Shown piece after piece: positions 39,125 through 52,273 of a DNA stretch of 64,000 bases. The notes under the pieces were generated by a model, which did no database searches, was not told the origin of the DNA, and worked only from the letters and a program-made list of their open reading frames with translations. Position numbers and translations under genes: made by a program. Position 1 is the stretch's first letter. Each line of letters opens with the position of its first letter. Origin of the DNA: Terriglobia bacterium (GTDB lineage: Bacteria; Acidobacteriota; Terriglobia; JAIQFV01); contig JAIQFV010000006.1 in NCBI GenBank assembly GCA_020073085.1, positions 186,001-250,000 of the forward strand, given 5' to 3'.

Positions 39125-39889
39125 ATGCTTGAAGTCTCCAATCTAGTCAAACGATTCAATCGCATTCCGGCGGTCGATGGCGTGAGCTTCACGATTCACC
39201 GGGGTGAAATCCTTGGCTATCTCGGGCCCAACGGCGCCGGGAAAAGCACGACGGTGAAAATGCTGGTGGGACTCATGGAGCCCACCGAGGGGAGAATTCT
39301 CTTCCACGGTGAAGACGTCCGCCACAACAGGATTGAATTCCAGCGCCGGTTGGGTTACGTCCCCGAGGAACCAAACCTGTATCCGCATCTCACCGGCCGG
39401 GAATACCTGCAATTGATCGGCCGCCTGCGGGGGATTGCGCGGAGAGCGCTGGAGCCTCGAATCGATAAGATGCTCCGCTTGTTTTCGCTCTGGGAGGACC
39501 GCTATTCGCCTCTGGCCTCTTACTCCAAGGGGATGCGTCAAAAGATCCTTCTTTCGGCGGCATTGCTGCATGACCCCGATGTGCTGATCCTGGACGAGCC
39601 GTTTTCGGGACTGGACGTCAACACCGCCCTGGTGCTGCGCGCCTTGCTCCGGGCGCTGGCGGATGAAGGCAAGATGATCCTCTACAGCTCGCACATGCTG
39701 GAAGTGGTCGAAAAGGTGTGTTCCTCGGTGGTGATTTTGCGCGATGGGAAGGTGGTGGCCGACGGCGCCATCCAACATCTCCGCGCCCTGATGCAGCAGC
39801 CCTCGCTCGAAGGGATCTTCACGCAGCTTACCGAACAGGAAGACCCGGGGCGTGTCGTGAAGGATATTCTGGCGGCGATGCGATCTTGA
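39125..39889 (+). CDS. ABC transporter ATP-binding protein
   Basis: This 254-residue ATPase has Walker A GPNGAGKST (about 36-44), a signature SYSKGMRQK, Walker B LILDEP and a His-switch in SSHMLEVV. The fold matches ABC-2-type exporters (drug, lipid or polysaccharide export). It is 12 bases upstream of a large permease, so the two form one transporter. ATG 39125 has GAGGG upstream. Confidence 0.95.
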   Translation: MLEVSNLVKRFNRIPAVDGVSFTIHRGEILGYLGPNGAGKSTTVKMLVGLMEPTEGRILFHGEDVRHNRIEFQRRLGYVPEEPNLYPHLTGREYLQLIGRLRGIARRALEPRIDKMLRLFSLWEDRYSPLASYSKGMRQKILLSAALLHDPDVLILDEPFSGLDVNTALVLRALLRALADEGKMILYSSHMLEVVEKVCSSVVILRDGKVVADGAIQHLRALMQQPSLEGIFTQLTEQEDPGRVVKDILAAMRS

Positions 39890-39901
39890 AAACGGGATAA
39901 C

Positions 39902-41647
39902 ATGCGAGACAGACTCGAACGTTTGCAGAACTGGCTGAAGGAGACCCATTCGACCGGGTTCGAGCTGAGCCGCTTCTTTCTTCTCCACTCTCTGGACGGG
40001 GATTTCGTATCCGCACCCGGGCAGTGGCGACCGGTCACGGCGGGAGTGATTGCCATCCTCCTGTCCTCCTGCCTTGTTTTCGCGCAGGTGTTCAGCGGCA
40101 AGTACATGATCCTGAACTGGCGGCCGGCCGTTGAGCCGTTTCGCCGCGCGGTTCTCGCCGACACACTGTTCCTGATCACCCTGGCGATGTTCGTCATCGG
40201 GCTCTTTACGTCGTTCCAGTGGGCGTCGTTGTTTCCGGGGCTTCGCGATTATCTGGCCCTGGCATCCCTTCCGGTCCGCCTGCGGGAGATGTTCGTGGCC
40301 AAGTTCACGGCCCTGCTGGCCTTCGCGGGATTGTTCATTCTGGCCATCACGCTCCCTCTGAGCGTGATGCTGCCTACCGCCATGTCCGGCCGTCACGCAA
40401 CCACCCCTTATGGCGTGGAGGTCGGGGCGATCCTGGTCTCTACCTCCCTGGCGTCGTTGTTCATGTTTTTCTCGCTCGTCGCGGTGCAGGGGGTGCTGCT
40501 GAATGTCATCCCGATCCGCCAGTTCACGGGCGTTTCATTGGCGGTGCAGGCTTTTCTGCTCACAGTGCTGATGTGCTCGCTCCCGTTCGTGTTTTCGATT
40601 CCAGGGATGGATCGATTCATGGACCAGCGGCCGGGCTGGGCCGTATGGGTTCCGCCCCTCTGGTTTCTGGGATTACACCAGACGATGGTCGGCGCATTTG
40701 AACCCTTTGCGAACCGGCTGGCCGCGTTGAGCCTGGCCGGTGTCGGTGCATCCGCGGTGGCCGTCATGCTGACCTACACGTGGAGCTACCGCCGGCACAA
40801 GATGCGATTGATGGAGTCGGCGGGCACAGGAGCAGCGACCGTGCGGCGGGGCTGGCTTACGGTTCTCGGCGGGTGGGTCATTCCGGATTCCCGCAAGCTG
40901 GCTGTGTTCTCTTTTATTCGAAAAACCCTGAGTCGTAACCGGCAGCACCGTCTCGTCCTGACGGCGTTTGCCGGGCTGGCGGTCGCGGTGATCTTTGAGA
41001 GCTTCATCAGCCTCGCGCTCAGCCGCGGATTTCGAGGGTTCTCGGCGCCTTCACCGGGGCTGCGCCTGGCCGCTATCTCGGCGCCCCTCGCCCTATCGTT
41101 GTTCATGCTGGCAGGCTTCCGTTACCTCTTCCGGTTGCCGGTGGAACTCCGCGCCAACTGGGCGTTCCGCGTCAATGAGGAGGGGATTCGGCCCGCCTTC
41201 CTGGGGGGAGTGGAATGGTTTCTTCTTTGCGGCGCGGTGCTCCCCGTGGCAGGTCTCACGCTGCCTCTGGAAGTGTACATCCTTGGCGCCCGCGCCGGGT
41301 TCAGCGCGGCGCTCCTGTGCCTGCTTCCCTCACTGGCGCTGATGGAGCTGCTCCTCATGCAGATCAAGAGAATTCCTTTTACCTCTTCCTATCTGCCCGG
41401 TCAGCGACCTGTGATTCAGACGGTTGTGCTTTACTGCGTGGCCTTGTTCCTCTATGTGTCGGTTCTCGGTGGCATTGTCGCCTGGTGTCTTGAGAGGAGC
41501 ATGCTGACCCTGGGGATGCTGGCAGGGCTGTTCGCGGTGTGGATGCTCGCTCGAAGGGTCCGACGGGAATTCGGGGAAGGGGGCCAGATCGATTTCGAAG
41601 AATTGCCCGAACCCGTCGTTATGGCGTTGGACCTCGATCGGGACTAG
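39902..41647 (+). CDS. Large ABC permease partner
   Basis: This 581-residue integral membrane protein has about twelve hydrophobic segments, for example LILITLAMFVIGLFTSFQWA-like near 80-100 and SLAALFMFFSLVAVQGVLL near 180-200. It has no nucleotide-binding motif and lies 12 bases after the ATPase, as in ABC-2 exporters. The cargo is unknown. Its last 29 bases overlap the 3' end of the converging hybrid kinase gene at 41619, and the two genes share no intergenic terminator. Confidence 0.8.
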   Translation: MRDRLERLQNWLKETHSTGFELSRFFLLHSLDGDFVSAPGQWRPVTAGVIAILLSSCLVFAQVFSGKYMILNWRPAVEPFRRAVLADTLFLITLAMFVIGLFTSFQWASLFPGLRDYLALASLPVRLREMFVAKFTALLAFAGLFILAITLPLSVMLPTAMSGRHATTPYGVEVGAILVSTSLASLFMFFSLVAVQGVLLNVIPIRQFTGVSLAVQAFLLTVLMCSLPFVFSIPGMDRFMDQRPGWAVWVPPLWFLGLHQTMVGAFEPFANRLAALSLAGVGASAVAVMLTYTWSYRRHKMRLMESAGTGAATVRRGWLTVLGGWVIPDSRKLAVFSFIRKTLSRNRQHRLVLTAFAGLAVAVIFESFISLALSRGFRGFSAPSPGLRLAAISAPLALSLFMLAGFRYLFRLPVELRANWAFRVNEEGIRPAFLGGVEWFLLCGAVLPVAGLTLPLEVYILGARAGFSAALLCLLPSLALMELLLMQIKRIPFTSSYLPGQRPVIQTVVLYCVALFLYVSVLGGIVAWCLERSMLTLGMLAGLFAVWMLARRVRREFGEGGQIDFEELPEPVVMALDLDRD

Positions 41648-44600
41648 CTGGGTCGCTGGTTGGTGCCGCAAGGACTTCACGAACCTTGTTGAGGAGCGAC
41701 TTCTGGGTGAACGGCTTTTGGAGAAGGGACACTCCAGGCCGGAGCACACCGTGATGCGAGATGGCATCTTCGGTGTATCCGGAGATATAAAGCACTTTCA
41801 TCTCCGGTCGTCTCGGACGGAGCTTTTCGGCGAGCAATGGACCGCCCATCCCGGGCATGACCACATCCGAAAGTAGAAGAGGGATGGGGCCCCGATGCTG
41901 TTCGACGAGCTTGAGCGCCTCTTCCGGATCCCCCGCTTCGAGCACTGCGTAACCGTGGCCTTCCAGAATCTCGCGTAACAATTTGCGGAGCGGAGAAGCG
42001 TCCTCCACTACCAGGATGGTCTCGGATCCGCCGGGCACCTTCTCCTGCTGTGAGTCCCGGCTTGAGTCGGAATTCACTCCTCCCTCTAACTCGCGGGGGA
42101 GGTAGATTCGGAAGGTTGTCCCGATGCCCAGCCGGCTCTGGACCCAGATGTAACCATTACTCTGTTTGACAATGCCGTAGACGGTGGCCAGTCCCAACCC
42201 CGTCCCCTTGCCTTCCGCCTTGGTGGTAAAAAAGGGTTCGAAAAGGTGAGACTGAACTTCTGTGTCCATCCCGACTCCGGTATCGGACAATCCCATCATG
42301 ACATAGAGGCCTTTGACTGCACCCGGATTGGCGCTGACGAAGTCTTCACCGAGTTCGACGTTAGCGGTCTCCAGGGTGAGGGTCCCGCCATTTGGCATGG
42401 CGTCACGGGCATTGACGGCCAGATTCATAATAATCTGTTCGACCTGCCCTAGATCGGCCTTGGTTTGCGCAAGTTTTGAATCGAGCCTTGTGTCGAGCTG
42501 TATGTGTTCGCCAATCAAGCGGCGAAGCATCTTGTTCATGTCCTCCACCACCTTGTTCAAACTCAAAACGACCGGTTGCAACATCTGTTTGCGGCTGAAG
42601 GCGAGGAGCTGCCGGGTCAGCGCCGCCGCCCGATCTCCCGCCTTCCTTATCTCGGTAATATGAGTGTACATCGGGATGGTGGGGTCCACCTGTTGAGACA
42701 GCAGTTCACTATATCCGATGATCACTCCCAGGAGATTATTGAAGTCATGGGCGATGCCACCCGCGAGCCGGCCGACCGCCTCCATTTTCTGGGCTTGCCG
42801 AAGCCGATCGGTGAGTTGCTTGGACTCTGTCAGGTCCGCATAAATGCCAAAATTTGCGATTTGTCCCTCCGTGGCCGTGAGGGTGACTCCAAAGAGATGG
42901 ACCGGAACTCGACCACCATCCTTTCGTTGCCGGACCGTTTCCATTTCAACGGCGATCCCGTTCAGGTTCTTCGTGGAGATATTGTCGGCCTCGGCGCGCA
43001 AATCGGGAGGCACGATGACCGCATTGATGAATTTTCCGTGAATTTCATCGATGGAGAAAGCAAACGTCTTTTCGAAAGCCCGGTTGATTCGCAGGATCCT
43101 GTCCTGCTCGTCCAACATGACAATTCCCACCGGGGCGTTTTCAAACAGAGACTGAAACCGGGTCTTTTGAAGGAGCAGTTCCTCGTCTGACCGCTTCCGC
43201 TCGATTGCCAGGGCAATCTGGTTTCCCACCGACGTCAGGAATTCCAGGTCCCTCTGGGTGTAGGCCTTGGGATCGGAGTAATGTTGGACGACCAGGACGC
43301 CGATCGTTTCCTTGAGGGTCCTGAGGGGAACCCCCACCCAGACGGACGGAAGGGTCTCGACGCTTCCGACCTGACCTTCCTGAATCAGTTTCTGGAAGAC
43401 CTGCTCCGTCATCAGTATCGGTCGGCCGGTCCGGAACACATACGCCGTTCTGCTCCGGCCCACCTCGGCGGGCCCGCGGCGCGCAACGTACTGGTCCACA
43501 AAGTAGGGGAATTCAATGTGCCCCTTTTCCTTGTTGTAGAGCGCGATATGAAAATTGTCCGCGTAAACCACTTTTCGCAGCGAATGATGAATGCGACGGA
43601 GCAACTCGTCCAGGTTCGCGGTCTGATTGATCCCCTCACTGATTTCAAAGATGACTTCTCGCTCTTGTTCCGTCCGCACCTGGTCGGAGACATCGGTGAT
43701 GAATCCTTCCACCGCCAGCAACTCGCCGTGTTCGGAGTAGACCCCTCGGCCATGTTCCCACACCCACTTGGTCTGGTCTTGTGCCGTCCGGATGCGATAC
43801 GGAAGCTTGTAGGGAGTTTTCTCTCGCAGAGCGACCTGGATGTCACTCCGGCGTCGATTCTGGTCCTCATCGTTGATGACATTATTAAAGCCGAATTGAG
43901 GGTTTTGAATGAGGTCCAGGGGGGTGTAGCCGGTCAAATCCAGACAGCCGTCGCTGATGAATTCCATGGACCCGGCGTGATCGTTCTTGCTCCGGAACGC
44001 GATGCCGGGAAGATTTGAGATCAACGTGGAAAGACGGCGCTCGCTTTCGCGGAGTGCTTTCTCGGTCCGCTTGCGCTCCGTGACATCGCGGGCAATCCCC
44101 AGAACCAGTTCCTGTCCTTGGATCTTAATGGGGAACGTCCTCATCTCCGCGATGACTTGAGTCCCGTCCTTCCGGGTCAGAGTGAGTTCCTCAGGTCCGA
44201 AAGACATTCCCTGGGCGCTCGTCTTCAAGCCCAGGAGAGCCGTTCCGATTTGCTCCGGTGAGAGCAGATTCAAGGTCAAGAAATTCTTTCCGATGAGCTC
44301 TTCTCTGGGGTAGCCGATCAGGGATTCCGCCGCTCTGTTCCCGCCCACGAAATTCCCTTGCAGATCGTGCAGATAATAGGCGTCGGGCGCGAATTCAAAG
44401 AGGATTCCCAGGCGTTCCTCCGAATTCATGAGTTCCTCTTGGGCCCGCTTGCGCTCCGTGATGTCACGGGCGACCGTGCAAGCCCCTACGATGGTGCCCG
44501 CTGGATCTTTGATCGGCGAAATCGAGAGCGAGAGGAAGATCCGGCGGCCGTCCTTCCTCACCCGCTCGGTCTCGAAATGGTCGATCCTTTCTCCGCGTCG

Positions 44601-44849
44601 AAGGGTCGCCATGATCTCCGGAAACTCGTTAGTATGGTCGGGCGGAAGCAGGTTCGAAATGGGTTGGCCAATAATCTCCGGGGAGGAGTAGCCATAAATG
44701 CGTTCTGCCCCCTTGTTCCAGCTTTGAATGGTCCCCTCCATATCCTTGCTGATGATGGCATCATCGGAGGATTCCACGATTGAACTGAGCAAGAGCGCAG
44801 TGTCATTTAAGATCGCATGTCCTGTAATATCAACCACTTTGCTGGTCAT
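41619..44849 (-). CDS. Multi-PAS/GAF hybrid histidine kinase with receiver
   Basis: This 1076-residue protein has about five PAS domains and a GAF domain ahead of a histidine kinase core. The PAS hallmarks are [20 protein letters not shown] and [16 protein letters not shown]. The H-box His701 lies in [12 protein letters not shown], and the ATPase has [14 protein letters not shown] and [13 protein letters not shown]-terminal receiver carries Asp995 in [13 protein letters not shown]. It is probably soluble and senses small molecules or redox through PAS/GAF. GTG 44855 is an alternative start, but ATG 44849 has a better GGGGGAGAG spacing. Its cognate output is not in view. Confidence 0.92.
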   Translation of the reverse strand: MTSKVVDITGHAILNDTALLLSSIVESSDDAIISKDMEGTIQSWNKGAERIYGYSSPEIIGQPISNLLPPDHTNEFPEIMATLRRGERIDHFETERVRKDGRRIFLSLSISPIKDPAGTIVGACTVARDITERKRAQEELMNSEERLGILFEFAPDAYYLHDLQGNFVGGNRAAESLIGYPREELIGKNFLTLNLLSPEQIGTALLGLKTSAQGMSFGPEELTLTRKDGTQVIAEMRTFPIKIQGQELVLGIARDVTERKRTEKALRESERRLSTLISNLPGIAFRSKNDHAGSMEFISDGCLDLTGYTPLDLIQNPQFGFNNVINDEDQNRRRSDIQVALREKTPYKLPYRIRTAQDQTKWVWEHGRGVYSEHGELLAVEGFITDVSDQVRTEQEREVIFEISEGINQTANLDELLRRIHHSLRKVVYADNFHIALYNKEKGHIEFPYFVDQYVARRGPAEVGRSRTAYVFRTGRPILMTEQVFQKLIQEGQVGSVETLPSVWVGVPLRTLKETIGVLVVQHYSDPKAYTQRDLEFLTSVGNQIALAIERKRSDEELLLQKTRFQSLFENAPVGIVMLDEQDRILRINRAFEKTFAFSIDEIHGKFINAVIVPPDLRAEADNISTKNLNGIAVEMETVRQRKDGGRVPVHLFGVTLTATEGQIANFGIYADLTESKQLTDRLRQAQKMEAVGRLAGGIAHDFNNLLGVIIGYSELLSQQVDPTIPMYTHITEIRKAGDRAAALTRQLLAFSRKQMLQPVVLSLNKVVEDMNKMLRRLIGEHIQLDTRLDSKLAQTKADLGQVEQIIMNLAVNARDAMPNGGTLTLETANVELGEDFVSANPGAVKGLYVMMGLSDTGVGMDTEVQSHLFEPFFTTKAEGKGTGLGLATVYGIVKQSNGYIWVQSRLGIGTTFRIYLPRELEGGVNSDSSRDSQQEKVPGGSETILVVEDASPLRKLLREILEGHGYAVLEAGDPEEALKLVEQHRGPIPLLLSDVVMPGMGGPLLAEKLRPRRPEMKVLYISGYTEDAISHHGVLRPGVSLLQKPFTQKSLLNKVREVLAAPTSDPASPDRGPTP

Positions 44850-44998
44850 CGGCACCTCTCCCCCAGGTCAATCCCCTTCATCCTGCAATAAAATCTTTCC
44901 AAAAAGTTCTCTTAGGACCGTATCTATCCTGGCCCCGAGGGCCACGGGAAAAAAAGCACAATGCGAATCCAATTCCTCGAAAGCCCCCCTTCCATCTT

Positions 44999-46345
44999 CT
45001 ACGTAGGGAAGCAGCGGCCGAAGGCAAGAAGCATCCGCGGGGATCCTTTGATCCGGATCTTTCTTCGCACCAGCGCCCAGACAAGATTCCGCTCTTTGGC
45101 CAGAAAGCCCAGCCAGGTGCGGCTGTCCGCCGAGAGATGAAGATCCGCCCTCCCCTGATGACCGTCTTGCACGTGGAGGGACTTGTTGCGAATGACGACG
45201 GTCGCCCGGCGGTGCTCCTCCCCAAAGAAGGTGAAGTGAAAAGTGGCGTTCAATCCCTCCGCCTGATGTCGCTGAAACGTGTTGGGCAGGTTAGCCAGGA
45301 AGGCCTCAATCGAGAGGACGCGCAGCCCGTTGTGGACGCGCTTCACCTTTTTATGCGGGAAGTGACGGGCCACATACGTCTCCGCGTCGGAGCGGGGCAC
45401 CACATAAACCGTTTCCGTTTTGTCTTGCAGGGGCCTGACGACCTCTTTGAGGAATTCCTGCCGTTGTTGGAGAAACGGACCGATGACGTCTTCCCCCGCA
45501 GGGCAGACGGCCATGCAGTAGGCGGATTTATAGTTGGCTCCAAACGAGAGGCTCTGCCACATCGAGGCCGATTCCGATTCGGTCACCCTCTGGCGATAGT
45601 CCCGGACTCCCTTGCTCTCCACGACCGTCTCTACCCAGTCGGTGAAGCCGCTCATGAACTCCCGGTAGTTGTGGGTATAGCAGGCCGAGAAGTCGAAGTG
45701 GCCGTCGGCGCCGATGGCGCCGACCGGACAGGCCGCGACGCACAACTTGCATTCCAGGCAGGGATTGTAGTCAAGGGGATGGTCATAAACGGTCACTTCC
45801 GCGTCGATGAGAATTGTGTCCAACAGGACAAAACTCCCGAACCTCGGATGAATGACATTGCGGTGGATTCCCATACGTCCGAGCCCCGCCGCCACCGCCA
45901 CAGGCTTGTGGGAGATGACCCAGGTTTTCCCGCCGGGGAAGCGTTCCATCTCCATGGGAAAACCAGCCGAGGGATTCATGGCCCGGATCCCGCGCTGCTC
46001 CAGGGCGGCGACAATTTGGCGCGCTGCATGATTCAGCTGATCCGTGGTCTGGTGAAATTCTTCGTTGGAGACGGACCGGGCCGTGTTGCGGATGTTCTCT
46101 CGGTTCATTCGGCACACCAGGCTGACCAGGGTTTTCGCGTGGGGAAAGACGGCCTGGATCGCGCGGCGTTGGTCGGCCAGTTCCGCCCGCTCGATCTCGA
46201 CAAAGCCGACATCGCCGGCCCCCGCCTCAAGACAGAGCTGGCGAAGCCATGCCGAATCCACCACGGAGGGGGGCGTCCGGGCGGCGTGGGCCTGCCCCTG
46301 CTCGTAAAAGTGTTGGACCGTGGGATGTTCATTGAGGGAAGTCAT
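44999..46345 (-). CDS. 4Fe-4S reductase (QueG-like core) fused to an SCP2 domain
   Basis: This 448-residue protein has an N-terminal region like epoxyqueuosine reductase and reductive dehalogenase relatives. It contains a ferredoxin-type cluster NPCLECKLCVAACPVGA (about 208-224), a second cluster around SAYCMAVCPAGED, and a Cys in FSACYTHNYRE. The C-terminal ~100 residues match an SCP2 sterol-carrier fold (ATFHFTFFGEEHRRATVVIR, then ADLHLSADSRTWLGFL). The combination suggests reduction of a hydrophobic, lipid-like substrate held by SCP2. QueG itself lacks SCP2, so the tRNA role is doubtful. ATG 46345 has GGAG. An operator identical to that of the MarR gene lies 15 bases upstream. Confidence 0.8.
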   Translation of the reverse strand: MTSLNEHPTVQHFYEQGQAHAARTPPSVVDSAWLRQLCLEAGAGDVGFVEIERAELADQRRAIQAVFPHAKTLVSLVCRMNRENIRNTARSVSNEEFHQTTDQLNHAARQIVAALEQRGIRAMNPSAGFPMEMERFPGGKTWVISHKPVAVAAGLGRMGIHRNVIHPRFGSFVLLDTILIDAEVTVYDHPLDYNPCLECKLCVAACPVGAIGADGHFDFSACYTHNYREFMSGFTDWVETVVESKGVRDYRQRVTESESASMWQSLSFGANYKSAYCMAVCPAGEDVIGPFLQQRQEFLKEVVRPLQDKTETVYVVPRSDAETYVARHFPHKKVKRVHNGLRVLSIEAFLANLPNTFQRHQAEGLNATFHFTFFGEEHRRATVVIRNKSLHVQDGHQGRADLHLSADSRTWLGFLAKERNLVWALVRRKIRIKGSPRMLLAFGRCFPT

Positions 46346-46359
46346 GAATTCTCCTTTCG

Positions 46360-46371
46360 TTGTATATACAA
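46360..46371. promoter_or_regulatory. MarR operator of the Fe-S/SCP2 gene
   Basis: TTGTATATACAA is a perfect 12-bp palindrome, extended to 14 by flanking bases. It lies 15 bases before ATG 46345 and covers a probable -10 element. The sequence TTGTATATACAACTAT recurs exactly at 46883-46898, the MarR promoter, which supports its being a regulated site. Confidence 0.75.
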
Positions 46372-46382
46372 CTATGATCTCC

Positions 46383-46412
46383 AAAAAAAATCAGCCCTGC
46401 TCTCTCAGGCCT
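46383..46412 (-). terminator. Probable Rho-independent terminator of the MarR gene
   Basis: On the minus strand AGGCCTG and CAGGGCT form a seven-pair stem with one G-G mismatch and a six-base loop; a run of eight T follows two bases later. It overlaps the MarR stop codon. Confidence 0.5.
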
Positions 46413-46858
46413 CCCCGCCTCAAGGCAGCGGCCGTTCGGTCGAGCACGGACCAACCCTGCTCACCCAACAGCGCCCTGGCCCGTTGCTGAGCTTCGCGCC
46501 ACGCGGGGATGGCCTTTTCCAGAAATCTTGCACCCGCGGTCGTGACCTGGAGCAAACTGGTCCGTCCGTCCTCGCCGGCGCTCCTTTTCAGCCAGCCCTG
46601 AAGGCGCATTCGCTCGACATCGCGGCTGAGCGTGGATTTTTCCAGGTGCAGGACCCGGCAGATGTCCCGGGGTCGGGCCTGACCCAGGCAGGACGCCGCC
46701 ACCAGGATGTTCATCTGGCTGACGGTCAGGCCGTGCGGCCGCAGGGCCTGGTTGTAAAGCCTCGTCACGGCCCGGGTGAGCAGACGCAACCGGACGGCGA
46801 TGCATTCCTCGGCGATCTGCTTGACCTGGAGGGAGGGAGATTCCGTTTTGTGAGTCAT
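46391..46858 (-). CDS. MarR-family transcriptional regulator
   Basis: This 155-residue winged-helix protein fits the MarR family, with LRPHGLTVSQMNILVAASC, then HLEKSTLSRDVERMRLQGWLKR (recognition helix), and the wing AGEDGRTSLLQVT. The ATG is at 46858; an upstream in-frame start at 46894 lies inside the operator and is unlikely. A perfect palindromic operator lies over its own promoter and over that of the downstream Fe-S/SCP2 gene. It probably represses both until a small phenolic, oxidising or hydrophobic ligand binds. A Cys in ASCLGQ and one in DICRVL could be redox sensors, but this is speculative. Confidence 0.93.
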   Translation of the reverse strand: MTHKTESPSLQVKQIAEECIAVRLRLLTRAVTRLYNQALRPHGLTVSQMNILVAASCLGQARPRDICRVLHLEKSTLSRDVERMRLQGWLKRSAGEDGRTSLLQVTTAGARFLEKAIPAWREAQQRARALLGEQGWSVLDRTAAALRRGGLREQG

Positions 46859-46882
46859 GGTGTTTGAGATGAATCCGTTTAA

Positions 46883-46894
46883 TTGTATATACAA
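46883..46894. promoter_or_regulatory. MarR autoregulatory operator
   Basis: TTGTATATACAA is identical to the site at 46360-46371. It overlaps the -10 of the MarR promoter and lies 25 bases before ATG 46858. Confidence 0.8.
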
Positions 46895-46911
46895 CTATCG
46901 GTCTCTGTCAA
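46884..46911 (-). promoter_or_regulatory. sigma-70-like promoter of the MarR gene
   Basis: On the minus strand a perfect TTGACA (46911-46906) is followed by 16 bases and TATACA (46889-46884). The -10 lies inside the operator palindrome, so bound repressor would exclude polymerase. Confidence 0.75.
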
Positions 46912-47082
46912 GTAAAAAAATTGATCCGTCGCGCAAGCGGCGAAAGCTGGAATTGCCGCTCCCGGGTGGCGATGCACAATGGAGGAAGAAAGGGTGCCGC
47001 CCACACCCACGGAGGACAAGGCCGGCCGGGGTCAACGGATTGAATGTCGAACGGGTTCGGAAAGTCCCGCAAAGGCCGCAGC

Positions 47083-47915
47083 TCACGGATCGAGGTACTT
47101 CACGAAGACCACTTCATTCTGGGTTTCGTTGTAGAGCAACTCATCGGCGATGGCCTTGACCGTCAACAGACCAAAGCCCCCGGGACGCACACCCATCTGC
47201 GCCCGGGTCTCTATATGCTCCCAGGGGCGGTCGGGGGCATTCTCCAAGGCGGCGCGTTTCAGGCCTTCGAAGCGAAAACCCGTCCCGGGGTCTGCGATCC
47301 GATACAAGACCATCCGGCGGGCGCGCAAGTAGGAGATGCGTACCTTCTGGTTGGGATCCAGTTTCCCCCCCCATTCGACGGCATTGGTGAGCAGTTCCCG
47401 AAACGCCATGCCGATGCGCTCGCGGATGTCATCCGGCAAGTCGGCCCTCAGTTGGTCCATGAAACCCGTAATACGGTTTGCCACTTCCAGGTCACAGGGC
47501 ACCAGCAGCTCGACCCAGTTCGGTCGGGCCGACAAAACCTCGATGGGAGGGGAAGTCGGCTTGGCGGCCAGAGAATCCTTGACCAAATCGACCAGGGCCT
47601 TCGGGTCGATGGGTTTGGTGATGTAGTGGTAAGCCTGCTCGCGGACCGCTCGCAGCAAGGTCTCCGGCGTGTTATCCGATGTCATGACCAGGACTCTGGG
47701 TCTTCTGGCCTGCTCGCGAAGCGAGGCGAGCAGTTCCAGACCATTCAAGCGGGGCATCCAGATGTCGGTCAGGAGCAGGTCGAAGTCTTTCTCGCGCAGT
47801 TGCTTTAAGGCAAGCGCACCGTTCGCCGCGGTGGCAACTGAAAACCCGGCACTCTTCAGCACGCCCCGCAACAAAAGGCGCGTGGTCCGATCGTCCTCGG
47901 CGATGAGAACGGTTT

Positions 47916-47919
<4 letters not shown>
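47083..47919 (-). CDS. REC-HATPase response regulator (RsbW-like output)
   Basis: This 278-residue protein has an N-terminal receiver with the phosphoacceptor Asp52 in [13 protein letters not shown] and acidic pair E8, D9. A helical linker follows, then an HATPase domain of the anti-sigma regulatory type (about 140-275), with [13 protein letters not shown] (N-box) and [11 protein letters not shown]. Such domains bind ATP and act as kinases or anti-sigma factors. ATG 47919 overlaps the stop of the upstream hybrid kinase by four bases (ATGA), indicating translational coupling, and GGAGAAG precedes it. The phosphorylated receiver probably switches a downstream anti-sigma or partner binding. Confidence 0.88.
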
Positions 47920-50984
<3,065 letters not shown>

Positions 50985-51334
50985 TTTATCACAGCGCTGG
51001 CCTGTCCAGAGGGGAATCCTTCAGACCGGGGGAGCGGTCGGCCCGAAATCAGAATCACAGCCCCAGGACTCGAAGATCGGCGTGGCTAACATGAAGGCCC
51101 CCGTGGGACTTCGCCGGCATAAGAACAACTTGTGCGAGAGGTTCCTGTGGCATGGCCCGGGTATGCTGACGGGCCAATGGATCGAGGCCGTTTGGCCTTA
51201 TGGGCAGGTGAAATTGCGGTTTGCGAAAAAAAGTGCCCTGCTCCACCGATAGGAGATCAGGGCGCTTCGTCATGGGGCTTCACTCGGCGCGAATATCCGG
51301 AGATTGCTTATTCGCCAGCCGGGAGTCGACCATA
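50985..51334. other. Intergenic region with a terminator
   Basis: These 350 bases lie between two minus-strand genes. A clear minus-strand terminator is at 51226-51267. The rest holds no supported gene; it should include the promoter of the hybrid kinase. Confidence 0.6.
51226..51267 (-). terminator. Rho-independent terminator of the secreted beta protein gene
   Basis: On the minus strand AAGCGCCCTG (51267-51258) pairs with CAGGGCACTT (51240-51231), ten pairs including one G-T, with an inner four-pair stem. It is followed by a run of T to 51226, and lies 68 bases after the stop at 51335. Confidence 0.88.
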
Positions 51335-52273
51335 TTACAACTTGGGCAGCAACAGGGGATTCCACTTCCCATCGACGTTAAAACTGCTTCGGGCGGTCGC
51401 CGCTTCTTCTCTGCCATTCTCTTGAGCTCGCTTGGAGTCGACGTGAGAGTCCACGCTCATGCTCGCGGTGGCCCCACCGAAGGCGCCTCTGCGTGCGATC
51501 ACGGCGGTGCCAATGGCTGCATCACTGCCGGTCGATCCGGTGAGTATGAGATTTCCGACAAAGCCCGTCGCAGTGGCCAGGGTGACCGGACAGAGTTCGC
51601 TCACCATCTGTGCCGCGTGGGCGAAAGCCGCGAATGAGATCGTACCGGAGCATCGCACCACACCGGACTTGTCATACAGCTGGGCTTGCATGGTGATGCC
51701 GGAATTGTAGGGGTTGACCAGGGCATAACCGGTGTCCTCGCCCGTGGCGAAATCTCGAAGCACGGGGATCGAAATCTGATTGTAAACCCGCGTGGGGGAG
51801 ACCCCCACGGTGAACAGCGGCATGCCAGTGAATTGGTTTCCGGCGTAATACGTCCAGCTCAGGTATCCGCCGAGATTGTGGCTGTTTGTCACTTCGGTCA
51901 CGCGCAACCAGCCGGTCTCGAGAGTTCCCACTCCATCGGTGTCCAGTTTGCAGCTGGAGTGGGGAGGGACCTGAAAATTGAGGGTGGTTGTCGTCGACGC
52001 CGTCACAAAGCAATCGGTGAAATACTGGGTTCTCAATGCATTCATCGGGATGTTGTGATCAAAATCTTCCAGCTGCACTTCCGAAATCCTGTCTTCAGGA
52101 TTGGAGACGACCAATGTCGTGACATAAGTGGAATTCCCGGAGACTCCATTGGCCACCTGGGCATACCGCAGACGCCAGTTGTATTCGGTTTGGCCCATCA
52201 TCGGCAAGGCCGCCAGGAGTAGCAGGATCGCCATGATCCCGAGGCGAAGGATTAGAGTTTTGCGCAATTTCAT
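51335..52273 (-). CDS. Secreted beta-sandwich protein, paralogue of 13029-14234
   Basis: This 312-residue protein has a signal peptide (LILRLGIMAILLLLAALPMMG) and starts at ATG 52273, behind a GGAGG site. It opens with RYAQVANGVSGNSTYVTTLVV, matching the FPQVADGVSGG start of the protein at 13029, and continues with ETGWLRVTEVTNSHNLGGY, GYALVNPYNSGITMQAQLYD and GNLILTGSTGSDAAIGTAVI. The order of segments matches, but the C-terminal PPC domain is missing. The role is unknown. Similar modules are typically found as many paralogues per genome, probably at the cell surface. Confidence 0.78.
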   Translation of the reverse strand: MKLRKTLILRLGIMAILLLLAALPMMGQTEYNWRLRYAQVANGVSGNSTYVTTLVVSNPEDRISEVQLEDFDHNIPMNALRTQYFTDCFVTASTTTTLNFQVPPHSSCKLDTDGVGTLETGWLRVTEVTNSHNLGGYLSWTYYAGNQFTGMPLFTVGVSPTRVYNQISIPVLRDFATGEDTGYALVNPYNSGITMQAQLYDKSGVVRCSGTISFAAFAHAAQMVSELCPVTLATATGFVGNLILTGSTGSDAAIGTAVIARRGAFGGATASMSVDSHVDSKRAQENGREEAATARSSFNVDGKWNPLLLPKL

